NCBI GenBank assembly: GCA_037131065.1
Contig: JBAXRT010000001.1
Span: forward strand, 1 to 64,000
Length of the DNA: 64,000 nucleotides
From: JBAXRT01 sp037131065
GTDB lineage: Bacteria > Bacteroidota > Bacteroidia > Bacteroidales > FEN-979
Reading direction: 5' to 3'
Both the position numbers and the translations under genes were made by a program. Under the pieces are notes generated by a model that made no database searches, was not told the origin of the DNA, and worked only from the letters and a program-made list of their open reading frames with translations. Shown here one piece after another: positions 52,706-61,363 of this stretch (position 1 is its first letter; the number at the start of each line of letters is the position of its first letter).

Positions 52706-54067
52706 TTATTTTTCGAATGAAATAAAAAATGCAGCCCTTAATCCGACCGACCAGGGTTTCCCTGTGCCGGAAGTGGTTTCATGCACTGAATTAAAGTAAT
52801 ATTTGGCAAATGGTTCTACCTCTATCCCAACTCTTCTCGAAAACCGGAATGTGGCATTCAGGCCGACCATGATCTGCCAGTTAAGGCTCACCTGTTCCGG
52901 TGTGATTTCATTTATGCTTATGATCTTCTTTTTACCCGGATCATAAGGATCGGATAAGGTTTTTTCTTTGAGGAGGATCGACATGATCGGTCCTGCTCGA
53001 AGTCCGAACGACATCTTTTCCTTAATGATAAAATCATACCCGAAGACAATCGGGATCTGTAAATAGGTATATCGCTTAACGATCTTCGAGTCATCCAGTT
53101 TCATAAGACTGTCATACACATCTTTATTCGTCAGGTAATAAGTGGGTACAATATAGTAGTGACTTTCATCCCAGGCGAAGGTCATCGAATCCAGTTTCAT
53201 GTAGCTGCCGAGATAATCATTGTATTCCACTGTCAGCTGGTTTGTGCCCTTCGATAATGATATTCCTGCCCCTGTCCTGAGCGAGTACCTCCCGAACCGG
53301 AACGTGCCTTCAACGCCGAAATTATTAACAAAGGTTGGCTCCTCAATGGTCCCGAACATCCATTCAGGAGAAAAACTGACGCCGGCGCCCAGGCGCCATT
53401 CGCTGTTCCCGGTCTGCTTTGGAGAGATTGGTAATGGAAGCTGTGAAGTGTCGGGCAATGCAGCGTTTTGTGATGGACTGATGATGGTGTCAGCTGTCTG
53501 GACGTCTTTCCCTGAAGATGCCGGATCAACCGGAGGACCGGACCGGGTCTCTTCCCCGATGATTGAAGAGACAGGGCTGGCAACAGGGATGACCTGATTC
53601 AACTCCGGATTCTCTTCCTTCATGATGGGACCTCTTTCAGTTGAGACCGTGTTATCGTTGACAATCTCGGACTTTATTATGTGTTCCCTGGAATCCCTGC
53701 GAGCATTATGTATTGGTGCTGACTGCTCCGTTTCACTCAGGCTATAGGTTTCAGGGGCATTCTTTTCTCTGGTCTCTGTTGTCTGTTTTGTGTTGCTACT
53801 GATCTGGTTATTTTCATTGGGAGAAGAAATGGGTTTGCCGGTTTTCCCGGGTTCATGAATCCGGCTGAATAAAAGAAAGGCACCGGCCGACATAAGAAGG
53901 ACAACCAGCGATAAGGCCATGAGCCACCACCATCTGGATGGTGATCTCTTCAGAAATCCTTGCGTATCTTTCAAGAAGGACTCTTTTGCCCCCTTTGAGG
54001 GAGAGATCTGATAACCATTCAGCTCCTCCCTGAAAAATTCATCGATAGGGTGCCGTTCTTTTTTCAT
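52706..54067 (-). CDS. Envelope-spanning anti-sigma-like protein with C-terminal beta-barrel
   Basis: A 453-residue protein with an unusual plan. Residues 1-45 are cytoplasmic (KERHPIDEFFREELNGYQ), similar in style to sigma-binding segments. One transmembrane helix spans about 46-68. Residues 70-222 are a low-complexity linker rich in Ser, Pro, Glu and Thr. From 223 on, the sequence alternates as an outer-membrane beta-barrel of PorT/OMP_b-brl type (WRLGAGVSFSPEWMFG ... YLQIPIVFGYDF ... VGLRAAFFISFEK). There is no cleavable signal peptide. The ATG overlaps the sigma stop (ATGA), the hallmark of a sigma/anti-sigma pair. It may sense outer-membrane events and release the sigma factor. Confidence 0.78.
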   Translation of the reverse strand: MKKERHPIDEFFREELNGYQISPSKGAKESFLKDTQGFLKRSPSRWWWLMALSLVVLLMSAGAFLLFSRIHEPGKTGKPISSPNENNQISSNTKQTTETREKNAPETYSLSETEQSAPIHNARRDSREHIIKSEIVNDNTVSTERGPIMKEENPELNQVIPVASPVSSIIGEETRSGPPVDPASSGKDVQTADTIISPSQNAALPDTSQLPLPISPKQTGNSEWRLGAGVSFSPEWMFGTIEEPTFVNNFGVEGTFRFGRYSLRTGAGISLSKGTNQLTVEYNDYLGSYMKLDSMTFAWDESHYYIVPTYYLTNKDVYDSLMKLDDSKIVKRYTYLQIPIVFGYDFIIKEKMSFGLRAGPIMSILLKEKTLSDPYDPGKKKIISINEITPEQVSLNWQIMVGLNATFRFSRRVGIEVEPFAKYYFNSVHETTSGTGKPWSVGLRAAFFISFEK

Positions 54068-54648
54068 CTCTGTTCGGTTATTTGAACCACGATGTGGTTC
54101 AGTTGTTTTCTTAACATCGACCTGGCTTTCGACAACTGCGATTTGGAGGTGTTCTCGGTACAACCAAGGGTCTCTGATATCTCTTTGTGACTGTATGACT
54201 CGAATACATAAAGGTTAAAAACGGTGCGGTATCCATGAGGCAGGTTACAGATCATCGACATCAGCTCCTCCTTGCTCACCTTCCCGCTGATCTCGGTAAA
54301 AAACTGAGGATCTTCACCGGCATCATCTGGAAAGGCATCATTGCCTTGAGTGACGAAGCTGAAGAGGTTCTTCTCTTTGCTTTTATTCCTGAGATGGTTG
54401 AGCGCTGTATTCACCATGATGCGCTTCATCCATCCTTCAAACGAGCCGTTCTCACGAGGGGTGAAATTGCCGAGGTTTTGAAGTGCTTTGATAAACCCGT
54501 CATGTAGCACATCCTCAGCATCTTCCAGGTTCCCGCAATACCTTTTACATAAACCAAGCAGGGTAGGGGCATACCGGTCGTACAACATTCCCGGCGACGA
54601 AATCCCGGCCATCTCGTTTTTATATCCTGGTTTTCTGAAAAGTGACAT
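54064..54648 (-). CDS. ECF-type RNA polymerase sigma factor
   Basis: A 194-residue sigma-70 family protein: region 2 is YDRYAPTLLGLCKRYCGNLE plus DAEDVLHDGFIKALQNL, then GSFEGWMKRIMVNTALNHLR; region 4 is LPHGYRTVFNLYVFESYSHK and ETLGCTENTSKSQLSKARSML. It is translationally coupled to the beta-barrel anti-sigma protein. A GGCAACC-N13-GTGTTTA motif 19-45 bp upstream suggests autoregulation. An internal Met at residue 13 is an alternative start. Confidence 0.92.
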   Translation of the reverse strand: MSLFRKPGYKNEMAGISSPGMLYDRYAPTLLGLCKRYCGNLEDAEDVLHDGFIKALQNLGNFTPRENGSFEGWMKRIMVNTALNHLRNKSKEKNLFSFVTQGNDAFPDDAGEDPQFFTEISGKVSKEELMSMICNLPHGYRTVFNLYVFESYSHKEISETLGCTENTSKSQLSKARSMLRKQLNHIVVQITEQR

Positions 54649-54666
54649 ACACGCTTCCTGTTATAA

Positions 54667-54693
54667 TAAACACGGGAAAACCAAAAGGTTGCC
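54667..54693 (-). promoter_or_regulatory. ECF-type promoter of the sigma/anti-sigma operon
   Basis: On the minus strand GGCAACC (54693-54687), 13 nt, GTGTTTA (54673-54667), about 19 bp before the sigma ATG. Identical heptads and spacing occur at 52671-52697. No TAnnTTTG element is present, in keeping with an alternative sigma factor. An imperfect palindrome CGGG..AACC/GGTT..CCCG overlaps it. Confidence 0.75.
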
Positions 54694-54714
54694 CGGGTAA
54701 GAGAGGGTTTAAAG

Positions 54715-54749
54715 AAAAAAAAAGAGGCTGTGCGAAGAATACAGCCTCT
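54715..54749 (-). terminator. Rho-independent terminator of hppA
   Basis: AGAGGCTGT (54723-54731) and ACAGCCTCT (54741-54749) form a perfect 9-bp stem with a 9-nt loop. On the minus strand a run of nine T follows (54715-54723). It lies 24 nt after the hppA stop. Confidence 0.92.
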
Positions 54750-54772
54750 CTGTTGTGATGCCCCTGCGGGGA

Positions 54773-57187
54773 TCAGCTTTTCTTTATCCGCATGTTGTAA
54801 AATGAGCGGTACACAAAGTATAAGGCAATGGCAAAAAATACGAATCCGATATATGGAGCGACTGAGAAGAAGTTTTCAGAAATAGCAATTTCCATCGCGA
54901 GAAGACCAAACAGGGTCGTGAATTTTATGATCGGGTTCAGGGCAACCGATGAGGTATCCTTGAAAGGATCACCCACAGTATCCCCAACAACAGCAGCATC
55001 ATGCAAAGGAGTTCCCTTCTCTTTCAGGTCAACTTCAACGACCTTCTTTGCATTGTCCCATGCGCCCCCGGCATTGGCCATGAAAATGGCCTGGAATAAC
55101 CCGAAGAAAGCAATAGAAACGAGGTAACTGACAAAGAAGGAGGCAGCCGGATAACGCAGGGGATTTCCAGCCATGAAATTGGAATCCTGGTAACCCGAAA
55201 GGAAGGCAATGGCCAGCGCGAATGAAAAGATCGCAATGAAAATATTGAACATGCCATTCTGCGCATACTGGGTACAGATCTTGACCACCTCCTTGGAAGT
55301 TTCCACAGAGGCTTTTTTATCGGCATTCTCATCAAGACGGATGTTCTTTTTGATATACTCAACGGCACGGTAAGCTCCTGTGGTTACTGCCTGGATGGAA
55401 GCTCCCGTAAACCAGTAAATCACCGCCCCTCCCATCAGAAATCCAAGGATTGTATATGGATTGAGAACGTTAAGAATATACTCCGGTTCGATACCGAATT
55501 TGTTTTTAATAACGAGGATCAGGGAGAATATCATGGTTGTGGCGCCCACAACAGCAGTTCCGATCAGTACAGGCTTGGCGGTTGCCTTAAAAGTATTACC
55601 TGCCCCATCGTTAGCCTCAAGGTAGTGCTTGGCATTCTCGAAATCGGGTTTGAATCCAAAATCTTTCTGAATTTCGGCAGTAGCCTGCTGCTTGTTCTCT
55701 TCAATCAGTGAAAGTTCATAGACCGACTGTGCATTATCGGTAACCGGTCCGTAACTGTCAACAGCGATCGTGACAGGTCCCATGCCAAGAAATCCGAAGG
55801 CAACAAGGCCAAAGGCAAATATTGCCGGGTATATCATGAAGGCATCCAATCCATTCTTGCTCGTGATGTACGCGACGAACATCAGGACAAGGAAGACCAT
55901 GCCCTGCCAGAATGCGCTGAAGTTCCCTGCAACAAGACCTGAGAGAATGTTGAGTGATGCCCCGCCTTCACGTGAAGCAGTTACAACTTCGTTGACGTGC
56001 CGTGATTTGGGACTTGTAAAGATCTTGGTGAATTCTGGGATCAGGGCAGCGCCGAGTGTTCCGCAACTGATGATGATCGACAGGGTCAGCCAGAGATCAT
56101 TCCTGAGATCTCCGATCATGAGGTAGCTTACAATAAAAGTGACGATGATTGAAAGAATGGAGGTTATCCAGACAAGGTTGGTAAGCGGACGTTCAAAATC
56201 AATATCGTCTTTATGACCATACTTGGCCTGAGAGAAAGCCTTGTTGATATAAAATGCAGTTATGGAGGTGATAACCATCAATACACGCATGACGAAGATC
56301 CAGGTAAGCAGCTGTTTCTGGTTTTCAATATCTCCCACAGCAAGGACAATGAAAGAGATCAATGCAACCCCGGTTACCCCGTAGGTTTCAAAGCCGTCGG
56401 CGGTCGGGCCGACACTGTCGCCGGCATTGTCGCCCGTACAATCGGCAATAACTCCGGGATTTCTTGGATCATCCTCTTTGATTTTAAATACAACCTTCAT
56501 CAGGTCGGAACCAATATCAGCGATCTTGGTAAAAATTCCACCTGCAATACGCAAGGCGGAAGCCCCAAGTGACTCTCCGATGGCAAAGCCAATAAAGCTG
56601 GCTCCGGCATATTCCCTCGGTACGAACAGAAGGATGATAAGCATCATGATCAACTCAACACAGATCAGCATAACGCCGATGCTCATCCCTGCATCAAGCG
56701 GAATATTCAATAACTTGATCGGCTTCTTTTCAAGGGAAGCGAAGGCCATGCGGCTGTTGGCCAGGGTGTTCATCCTGATTCCGAACCATGCTACGCTGTA
56801 AGACCCGAGAATACCAATCACCGCCCATCCGAGGATCAGAATCACGCCGCCAAACGGCATCGACTGAAGAAAACCGTAATAAAATGCAATGCAAAGCCCA
56901 ATGATCACAAAAAGGATCACCAGGAACTTACCCTGCTGAATCAGGTAGGTCTTGCAAGTCTCAAAAATAATCTTAGCAACATCCAGCATGGATTGATGTG
57001 CCTTGAGTTTCCTGACTTTCTGGAATTGATAATAACCAAAAAGCATCCCGAGAAAACAGATAAGGAATCCGAACAGGAGAAGGTTGTTCTGTTGCCCGGT
57101 TAATTCAGGGATTTTTAGATCGGCTTCACTTGCCAATGAAAATAAGGGCAGCAATATCGCCGCCAGCAGGGTAATCCGTTTTTTCAT
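54773..57187 (-). CDS. hppA: Membrane-bound ion-translocating pyrophosphatase, divergent type
   Basis: An 804-residue integral membrane pyrophosphatase, coupling pyrophosphate hydrolysis to H+ or Na+ export. It is longer than the usual 660-770 residues, with a signal-like N-terminus (1-20). The active-site region is EDDPRNPGVIADCTGDNAGD (239-257...), followed by SVGPTADGFETYG, where most members have DNVGDNVGDCAGMxAD. Lys534 in GNTFKATAK stands where a Lys marks K+-independent and an Ala K+-dependent enzymes. GGAWDNAKK and HDAAVVGDTVGDPFKDT complete the site. It has its own promoter and terminator. The ion pumped cannot be assigned by eye. Confidence 0.92.
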   Translation of the reverse strand: MKKRITLLAAILLPLFSLASEADLKIPELTGQQNNLLLFGFLICFLGMLFGYYQFQKVRKLKAHQSMLDVAKIIFETCKTYLIQQGKFLVILFVIIGLCIAFYYGFLQSMPFGGVILILGWAVIGILGSYSVAWFGIRMNTLANSRMAFASLEKKPIKLLNIPLDAGMSIGVMLICVELIMMLIILLFVPREYAGASFIGFAIGESLGASALRIAGGIFTKIADIGSDLMKVVFKIKEDDPRNPGVIADCTGDNAGDSVGPTADGFETYGVTGVALISFIVLAVGDIENQKQLLTWIFVMRVLMVITSITAFYINKAFSQAKYGHKDDIDFERPLTNLVWITSILSIIVTFIVSYLMIGDLRNDLWLTLSIIISCGTLGAALIPEFTKIFTSPKSRHVNEVVTASREGGASLNILSGLVAGNFSAFWQGMVFLVLMFVAYITSKNGLDAFMIYPAIFAFGLVAFGFLGMGPVTIAVDSYGPVTDNAQSVYELSLIEENKQQATAEIQKDFGFKPDFENAKHYLEANDGAGNTFKATAKPVLIGTAVVGATTMIFSLILVIKNKFGIEPEYILNVLNPYTILGFLMGGAVIYWFTGASIQAVTTGAYRAVEYIKKNIRLDENADKKASVETSKEVVKICTQYAQNGMFNIFIAIFSFALAIAFLSGYQDSNFMAGNPLRYPAASFFVSYLVSIAFFGLFQAIFMANAGGAWDNAKKVVEVDLKEKGTPLHDAAVVGDTVGDPFKDTSSVALNPIIKFTTLFGLLAMEIAISENFFSVAPYIGFVFFAIALYFVYRSFYNMRIKKS

Positions 57188-57217
57188 ATGAATGTATTTA
57201 GTTATTTAGACTGGTTA

Positions 57218-57247
57218 CAAAAATAAGAGGATTTTTTTAAACTGCAA
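57218..57247 (-). promoter_or_regulatory. Promoter of hppA
   Basis: The minus strand reads TTG, 19 nt, TATTTTTG: an exact -7 element at good spacing. Predicted transcription start is about 24 nt before the hppA ATG. Confidence 0.75.
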
Positions 57248-57267
57248 CTAGTTTTTTTGCCCATGGT

Positions 57268-57299
57268 TTTGCCCCATGTCAAAAAATGCCGTAGGTTTG
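57268..57299 (+). promoter_or_regulatory. Promoter of the bifunctional nuclease gene
   Basis: TTTG (57268-57271), 20 nt, TAGGTTTG (57292-57299): both elements match the Bacteroidota consensus exactly. It overlaps the longer reading frame that opens at 57276, so translation must start at the ATG at 57324. Confidence 0.78.
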
Positions 57300-57323
57300 T
57301 ACATAGGAAAAGCGGATCGGAAA

Positions 57324-57908
57324 ATGGAAAAAATCAGGCTTGATATCGTTGGCATGTCTTACAGCCAGTCACAGTCCGGTGCCTATGCCCTGATTCTCGG
57401 GGAACGAGATGGGAAGAGAAGACTGCCTATCATCATCGGTGGCTTTGAAGCCCAGGCCATTGCCATTGAACTTGAGAAAATAAAGACCCCGCGCCCGCTC
57501 ACGCACGACCTTTTCAGAACCTTTGCAGAGGTCTATGGGATCCGGATCACGGAAGTGGTAATTAATAAATTCAGTGAGGGAGTATTTTATGCAAAGCTGG
57601 TATGCTCTGACGGAAAAAACGAGCAGGACGTGGATTCCCGGACCTCCGATGCAATCGCACTCTCCCTTCGGTTCAATTGCCCCATCTACACCTACGAAAG
57701 TATAATGGTTGCCGCAGGGATTCTGGTAGATGAGGAGTCGGAGAAGGCTGCCACCGAGGATTCAAAAAAGGAAGATCAGCCGCCGGCGCAATCAGATTAC
57801 AGCGAACTTTCCATGGCCGAACTCGGGGAAATGCTCCAGGTTGCAATTGAAAAAGAGGAGTATGAAAAAGCTTCAAAAATCAGGGACGAAATAAACAAAA
57901 GAAAATAA
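57324..57908 (+). CDS. Bifunctional nuclease family protein (DUF151) with UVR motif
   Basis: A 194-residue protein. Residues 1-130 form the BFN (DUF151) domain: LDIVGMSYSQSQSGAYALIL, RLPIIIGGFEAQAIAIELE, then DSRTSDAIALSLRF. A charged linker leads to a C-terminal UVR-like helix pair (ELGEMLQVAIEKEEYEKASK). Family members have reported RNase/DNase activity, but the role is not settled. It is the first gene of a same-strand run with the nucleoside transporter, thyA and folA. Confidence 0.88.
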   Translation: MEKIRLDIVGMSYSQSQSGAYALILGERDGKRRLPIIIGGFEAQAIAIELEKIKTPRPLTHDLFRTFAEVYGIRITEVVINKFSEGVFYAKLVCSDGKNEQDVDSRTSDAIALSLRFNCPIYTYESIMVAAGILVDEESEKAATEDSKKEDQPPAQSDYSELSMAELGEMLQVAIEKEEYEKASKIRDEINKRK

Positions 57909-57924
57909 AATAAAACCAATACTT

Positions 57925-59175
57925 ATGGGACTTAAGCTTCGCCTTATCATAATGAATTTTCTGCAGTTTTTTATCTGGGGCTCCTGGCTTCTGACCATAG
58001 GTAATTATTGCGACAATACCATGCACTGGTCCTATGCCGAATTCGGTGCCATCTTTGCCACGATGGGCATAGCTTCCCTTTTCATGCCTGCCCTCACCGG
58101 GATCATCGCCGACCGCTGGATCAATGCTGAACGGCTCTACGGCACCCTTCACATCCTGGCTGCCCTGATTCTTTTTTCGGTGCCGTTGATCAAGGATTCC
58201 ACCATTATGTTCTGGATCATGCTCCTGAATATGTGCTGCTACATGCCTACCATCTCTCTTTCAATCACTGTAGCCTATACCTCCCTTGAAAATCGTAACC
58301 TTAACATCATCAGGGAATATCCACCCATCAGGGTTTGGGGAACCATTGGTTTTATAGCTGCACTCTGGAATATCAGTTTGCTTAACCTTGAAACTTCTGC
58401 CTCACAGTTTTATATTGCATCGTTCGTCTCCCTGCTTCTCGGGCTTTACGCTTTTACCCTTCCCAAATGCCCACCCCTCGGGAAAGCGGTCAGCACCTCA
58501 CTAGCCAATTCCCTTGGCCTGAATGCCTTCTTGTTGTTTAAAAATTCCAAAATGGCGATTTTCTTTCTTTTCGCCATGTTTCTGGGGGCCTCGTTGCAAC
58601 TTACGAATGCATACGGGGCGAACTTCCTCGACGACTTTGCCCGGATCCCTGAATACAAGGACCTGGCAGCAGTTAAGTTTCCAGCCATCATCATGTCCAT
58701 CTCGCAGATATCCGAAACGCTCTTCATTCTCACCATACCATTCTTTATGAAGCGGTTCGGGATCAAAAAGGTGATGCTCTTCAGTATGATTGCCTGGGTA
58801 CTGAGGTTCGGACTCTTCTCGTTTGGCGACCCGGCAGGCGGTCTCTGGATGATCATCCTCTCATGCATTATCTACGGGATGGCATTCGATTTCTTTAATA
58901 TTTCGGGTTCTCTCTTTGTTGAGACCCAGAGCAAACCAGAGATCAAGGCCAGCGCCCAGGGACTCTTCATGATGATGACCAACGGTTTCGGGGCAATCCT
59001 CGGCAGTGCGTTAAGTGGTATCATAATCGAACAATTCTTCAGGAAGGACGGGGTTGCCGACTGGCCTGGAATCTGGATGACTTTTGCCATTTACTCGCTT
59101 ATTATTACAATCCTGTTTGCTGTCCTGTTCCGGCATAAACACGACCCGAAAACCTTTTCTGAAATTCACCACTGA
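57925..59175 (+). CDS. MFS nucleoside transporter (NupG/XapB family)
   Basis: A 416-residue membrane protein with 12 predicted helices. The N-terminal [37 protein letters not shown] and [13 protein letters not shown] are characteristic of the nucleoside:H+ symporter family. It should import nucleosides with protons. It lies 16 nt after the nuclease-family gene and 43 nt before thyA, so a salvage/nucleotide grouping is plausible. Confidence 0.9.
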   Translation: MGLKLRLIIMNFLQFFIWGSWLLTIGNYCDNTMHWSYAEFGAIFATMGIASLFMPALTGIIADRWINAERLYGTLHILAALILFSVPLIKDSTIMFWIMLLNMCCYMPTISLSITVAYTSLENRNLNIIREYPPIRVWGTIGFIAALWNISLLNLETSASQFYIASFVSLLLGLYAFTLPKCPPLGKAVSTSLANSLGLNAFLLFKNSKMAIFFLFAMFLGASLQLTNAYGANFLDDFARIPEYKDLAAVKFPAIIMSISQISETLFILTIPFFMKRFGIKKVMLFSMIAWVLRFGLFSFGDPAGGLWMIILSCIIYGMAFDFFNISGSLFVETQSKPEIKASAQGLFMMMTNGFGAILGSALSGIIIEQFFRKDGVADWPGIWMTFAIYSLIITILFAVLFRHKHDPKTFSEIHH

Positions 59176-59218
59176 TTTACTAAATGAATTTCGCTGTTTC
59201 ACCATTTCGCTATTTAAT

Positions 59219-60013
59219 ATGAAACAATACCTCGCCCTCCTTGATCACGTGATGAAAAACGGAGCTGAAAAGAGCGACCGGACAGGGACAGGCACGATCA
59301 GCGTTTTCGGATACCAGATGCGGTTTGACCTCAGGGAAGGATTCCCGGTCATGACAACCAAAAAGCTGCACCTTCGCTCGATTATCCATGAACTGCTTTG
59401 GTTCCTGAAAGGGGAGACCAACGTCAGCTATTTGCGTGAAAACAAGGTGACCATCTGGGATGAATGGGCGGATAAAAACGGAGAGCTCGGCCCGGTCTAT
59501 GGTTACCAGTGGCGCTCCTGGCCAAAACCCGACGGGAACTCCGTCGATCAGATCACACAGGTAATTGGTTCAATCAGATCAAATCCGGACTCACGCCGCC
59601 ATATCGTGAGTGCATGGAATGTCGGGTCTCTCGAAAAAATGGCCCTTCCCCCTTGCCACCTTCTCTTCCAGTTCTATGTTGCAAACGGTACCCTCTCGTG
59701 TCAGATGTACCAGCGCAGCTGCGATATATTTCTCGGCGTCCCCTTTAACATCGCATCCTATGCCCTCCTCACCATGATGGTGGCGCAGGTAACAGGATTA
59801 AAGCCTTGGGAATTTGTTCATACGCTTGGCGATGCCCATATCTACCATAACCACCTCGAACAGGTCAGGCTCCAGCTGACAAGGGAACCATACCCGCTTC
59901 CGCGGATGATTATCAATCCCCAAGTGAGGGATATTTTTGATTTTAAATTTGAAGATTTCACGCTCGAGGGATATCAGGCTCATCCCCATATCAAAGGCCA
60001 AATTGCAGTCTAA
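59219..60013 (+). CDS. thyA: Thymidylate synthase
   Basis: A 264-residue enzyme, the same length as E. coli ThyA, methylating dUMP to dTMP with methylene-tetrahydrofolate. [32 protein letters not shown], the catalytic Cys in [13 protein letters not shown] and [19 protein letters not shown] are all present. Dihydrofolate from this reaction is reduced by FolA, encoded 9 nt later. The frame is open upstream into the transporter gene, but the ATG at 59219 gives the family start. Confidence 0.97.
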   Translation: MKQYLALLDHVMKNGAEKSDRTGTGTISVFGYQMRFDLREGFPVMTTKKLHLRSIIHELLWFLKGETNVSYLRENKVTIWDEWADKNGELGPVYGYQWRSWPKPDGNSVDQITQVIGSIRSNPDSRRHIVSAWNVGSLEKMALPPCHLLFQFYVANGTLSCQMYQRSCDIFLGVPFNIASYALLTMMVAQVTGLKPWEFVHTLGDAHIYHNHLEQVRLQLTREPYPLPRMIINPQVRDIFDFKFEDFTLEGYQAHPHIKGQIAV

Positions 60014-60022
60014 AAAAGTCGT

Positions 60023-60523
60023 ATGATCTCTATCATTGTTGCTGTAGCGGATAACCTGGCCATCGGAAAAAATAACGACCTCCTCTGGCATATCCCCGAG
60101 GATCTTAAAAGATTTAAACAGATCACTTCAGGTCATACCGTCATCATGGGAAAACGCACCTATGAATCCCTTCCGCGGAGACCCCTACCGAACAGGCGTA
60201 ACCTTGTGATTACCGACGTGCCTGGCGAGACCATCAAAGGATGCGAAATGGCCTACTCCATCGATGATGCCGTCCGCCTCAGTGATCCCGGGAAGGAGAA
60301 TTTTATCATCGGCGGTGCTTCTGTTTACAGGCAATTCCTGCCCCTTGCCGATCGTCTTTACTTGACACATGTCTACAATAATTTTGAGGGTGATGTTTTC
60401 TTTCCCGTGATCGAGTTGTCGGAATGGGAACAGATCTCCAGGGAAGATCATCCGCCCGATGAAAAGAATGATTTTGCTTATAGTTTCCTGGTCTATAACC
60501 GTAGAAAAATCAGTGCTCGATGA
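60023..60523 (+). CDS. folA: Dihydrofolate reductase
   Basis: A 166-residue enzyme regenerating tetrahydrofolate with NADPH. The start ISIIVAVADNLAIGKNNDLLWHIPEDLKRFK holds the Trp and the active-site acid (Glu in HIPEDLK), with GKRTYESLPRRPLPNRRN and FIIGGASVYRQFLP for cofactor binding. It follows thyA by 9 nt and its stop overlaps the start of the lipoprotein gene (ATGA). Confidence 0.96.
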   Translation: MISIIVAVADNLAIGKNNDLLWHIPEDLKRFKQITSGHTVIMGKRTYESLPRRPLPNRRNLVITDVPGETIKGCEMAYSIDDAVRLSDPGKENFIIGGASVYRQFLPLADRLYLTHVYNNFEGDVFFPVIELSEWEQISREDHPPDEKNDFAYSFLVYNRRKISAR

Positions 60524-61347
60524 AGTGCCTTCTTCTTTACTCTTTATCTATCTCATTACTGTTTACCGCGGTCTCCTGCTCCAAAAACAAAGAGACTGAT
60601 CTGAAACCAATCCTGAATGCGGCCAATGACATCATCCTTGTCCAGCGCCCCTTCATCTTTGCCTTTAACCTGCTGGTCAAGGCATCGCTTGATTCCGCAC
60701 TTCAGGCGAATTATCATGCAAACATCGACAGCTCCGCCGTCGTCCTCAACCCGGGGAAGAAAAAATATACCTTTTCTTTTACCGGGAAACTCTGTCCCGA
60801 CAGTGTAATCAGGTTCGGATATATCCAGGCCATCCTGGATACGAATCTTTTTATCCCCGGATCAAAAGTGAAGATCGTTTTCAACTACTATTCAGAGGAC
60901 AGTCATGGAATCACGGCTGACGACAGCCTATTGAACGAAGGGCCACTGCCGGGGGGAGAACTTATTTTTAAGAATATGCTATCCGGAGTGTCCATTTCAA
61001 AGGATATCACCAGGAATATCAAATGGGAGGGGAGCTTCAATTTTCATGTTCAATCCGATATAATCTACCATGGCACAAAAAAGGCTGTCATCACAGTGGA
61101 TGGTTCCGGACAGGGGACCTCATCCATGGGATATTTGTTCTACTCCTCCATTGCCTCTTCACTCAGGGACAGTCTTGATTGTCCCTGGCCTAAAGACGGG
61201 ATCATCAATTTCTATATGCCCGAGGTGGAACCAAAAAACGGCTCCATTGAGTTTATGGCAAAAAAATCCTGTAATAACCATATTAACTACAATTTCGATG
61301 GGGTCCTTTACGAAGGATGGATCAGTGATAAGTACCTGATCAAATAA
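60520..61347 (+). CDS. Lipoprotein of unknown function
   Basis: A 275-residue protein with a lipobox ending TAVSC at Cys20. The mature part is beta-rich, with DSALQANYHANIDSSAVVLNP-like and KKKYTFSFTGKLCPDS segments repeated loosely (the latter theme returns near the C-terminus as SIEFMAKKSCNNHINYNFDG). I do not recognise a domain. Its ATG overlaps the folA stop, so it is coupled to folA, but no functional link to folate is evident. Confidence 0.7.
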   Translation: MKCLLLYSLSISLLFTAVSCSKNKETDLKPILNAANDIILVQRPFIFAFNLLVKASLDSALQANYHANIDSSAVVLNPGKKKYTFSFTGKLCPDSVIRFGYIQAILDTNLFIPGSKVKIVFNYYSEDSHGITADDSLLNEGPLPGGELIFKNMLSGVSISKDITRNIKWEGSFNFHVQSDIIYHGTKKAVITVDGSGQGTSSMGYLFYSSIASSLRDSLDCPWPKDGIINFYMPEVEPKNGSIEFMAKKSCNNHINYNFDGVLYEGWISDKYLIK

Positions 61348-61363
61348 CAATACCAGAAAAATT

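Noticed and set aside
57276..57323. Upstream start of the bifunctional nuclease gene
   Set aside because: The exact promoter at 57268-57299 lies within this stretch, so it cannot be translated from that transcript.
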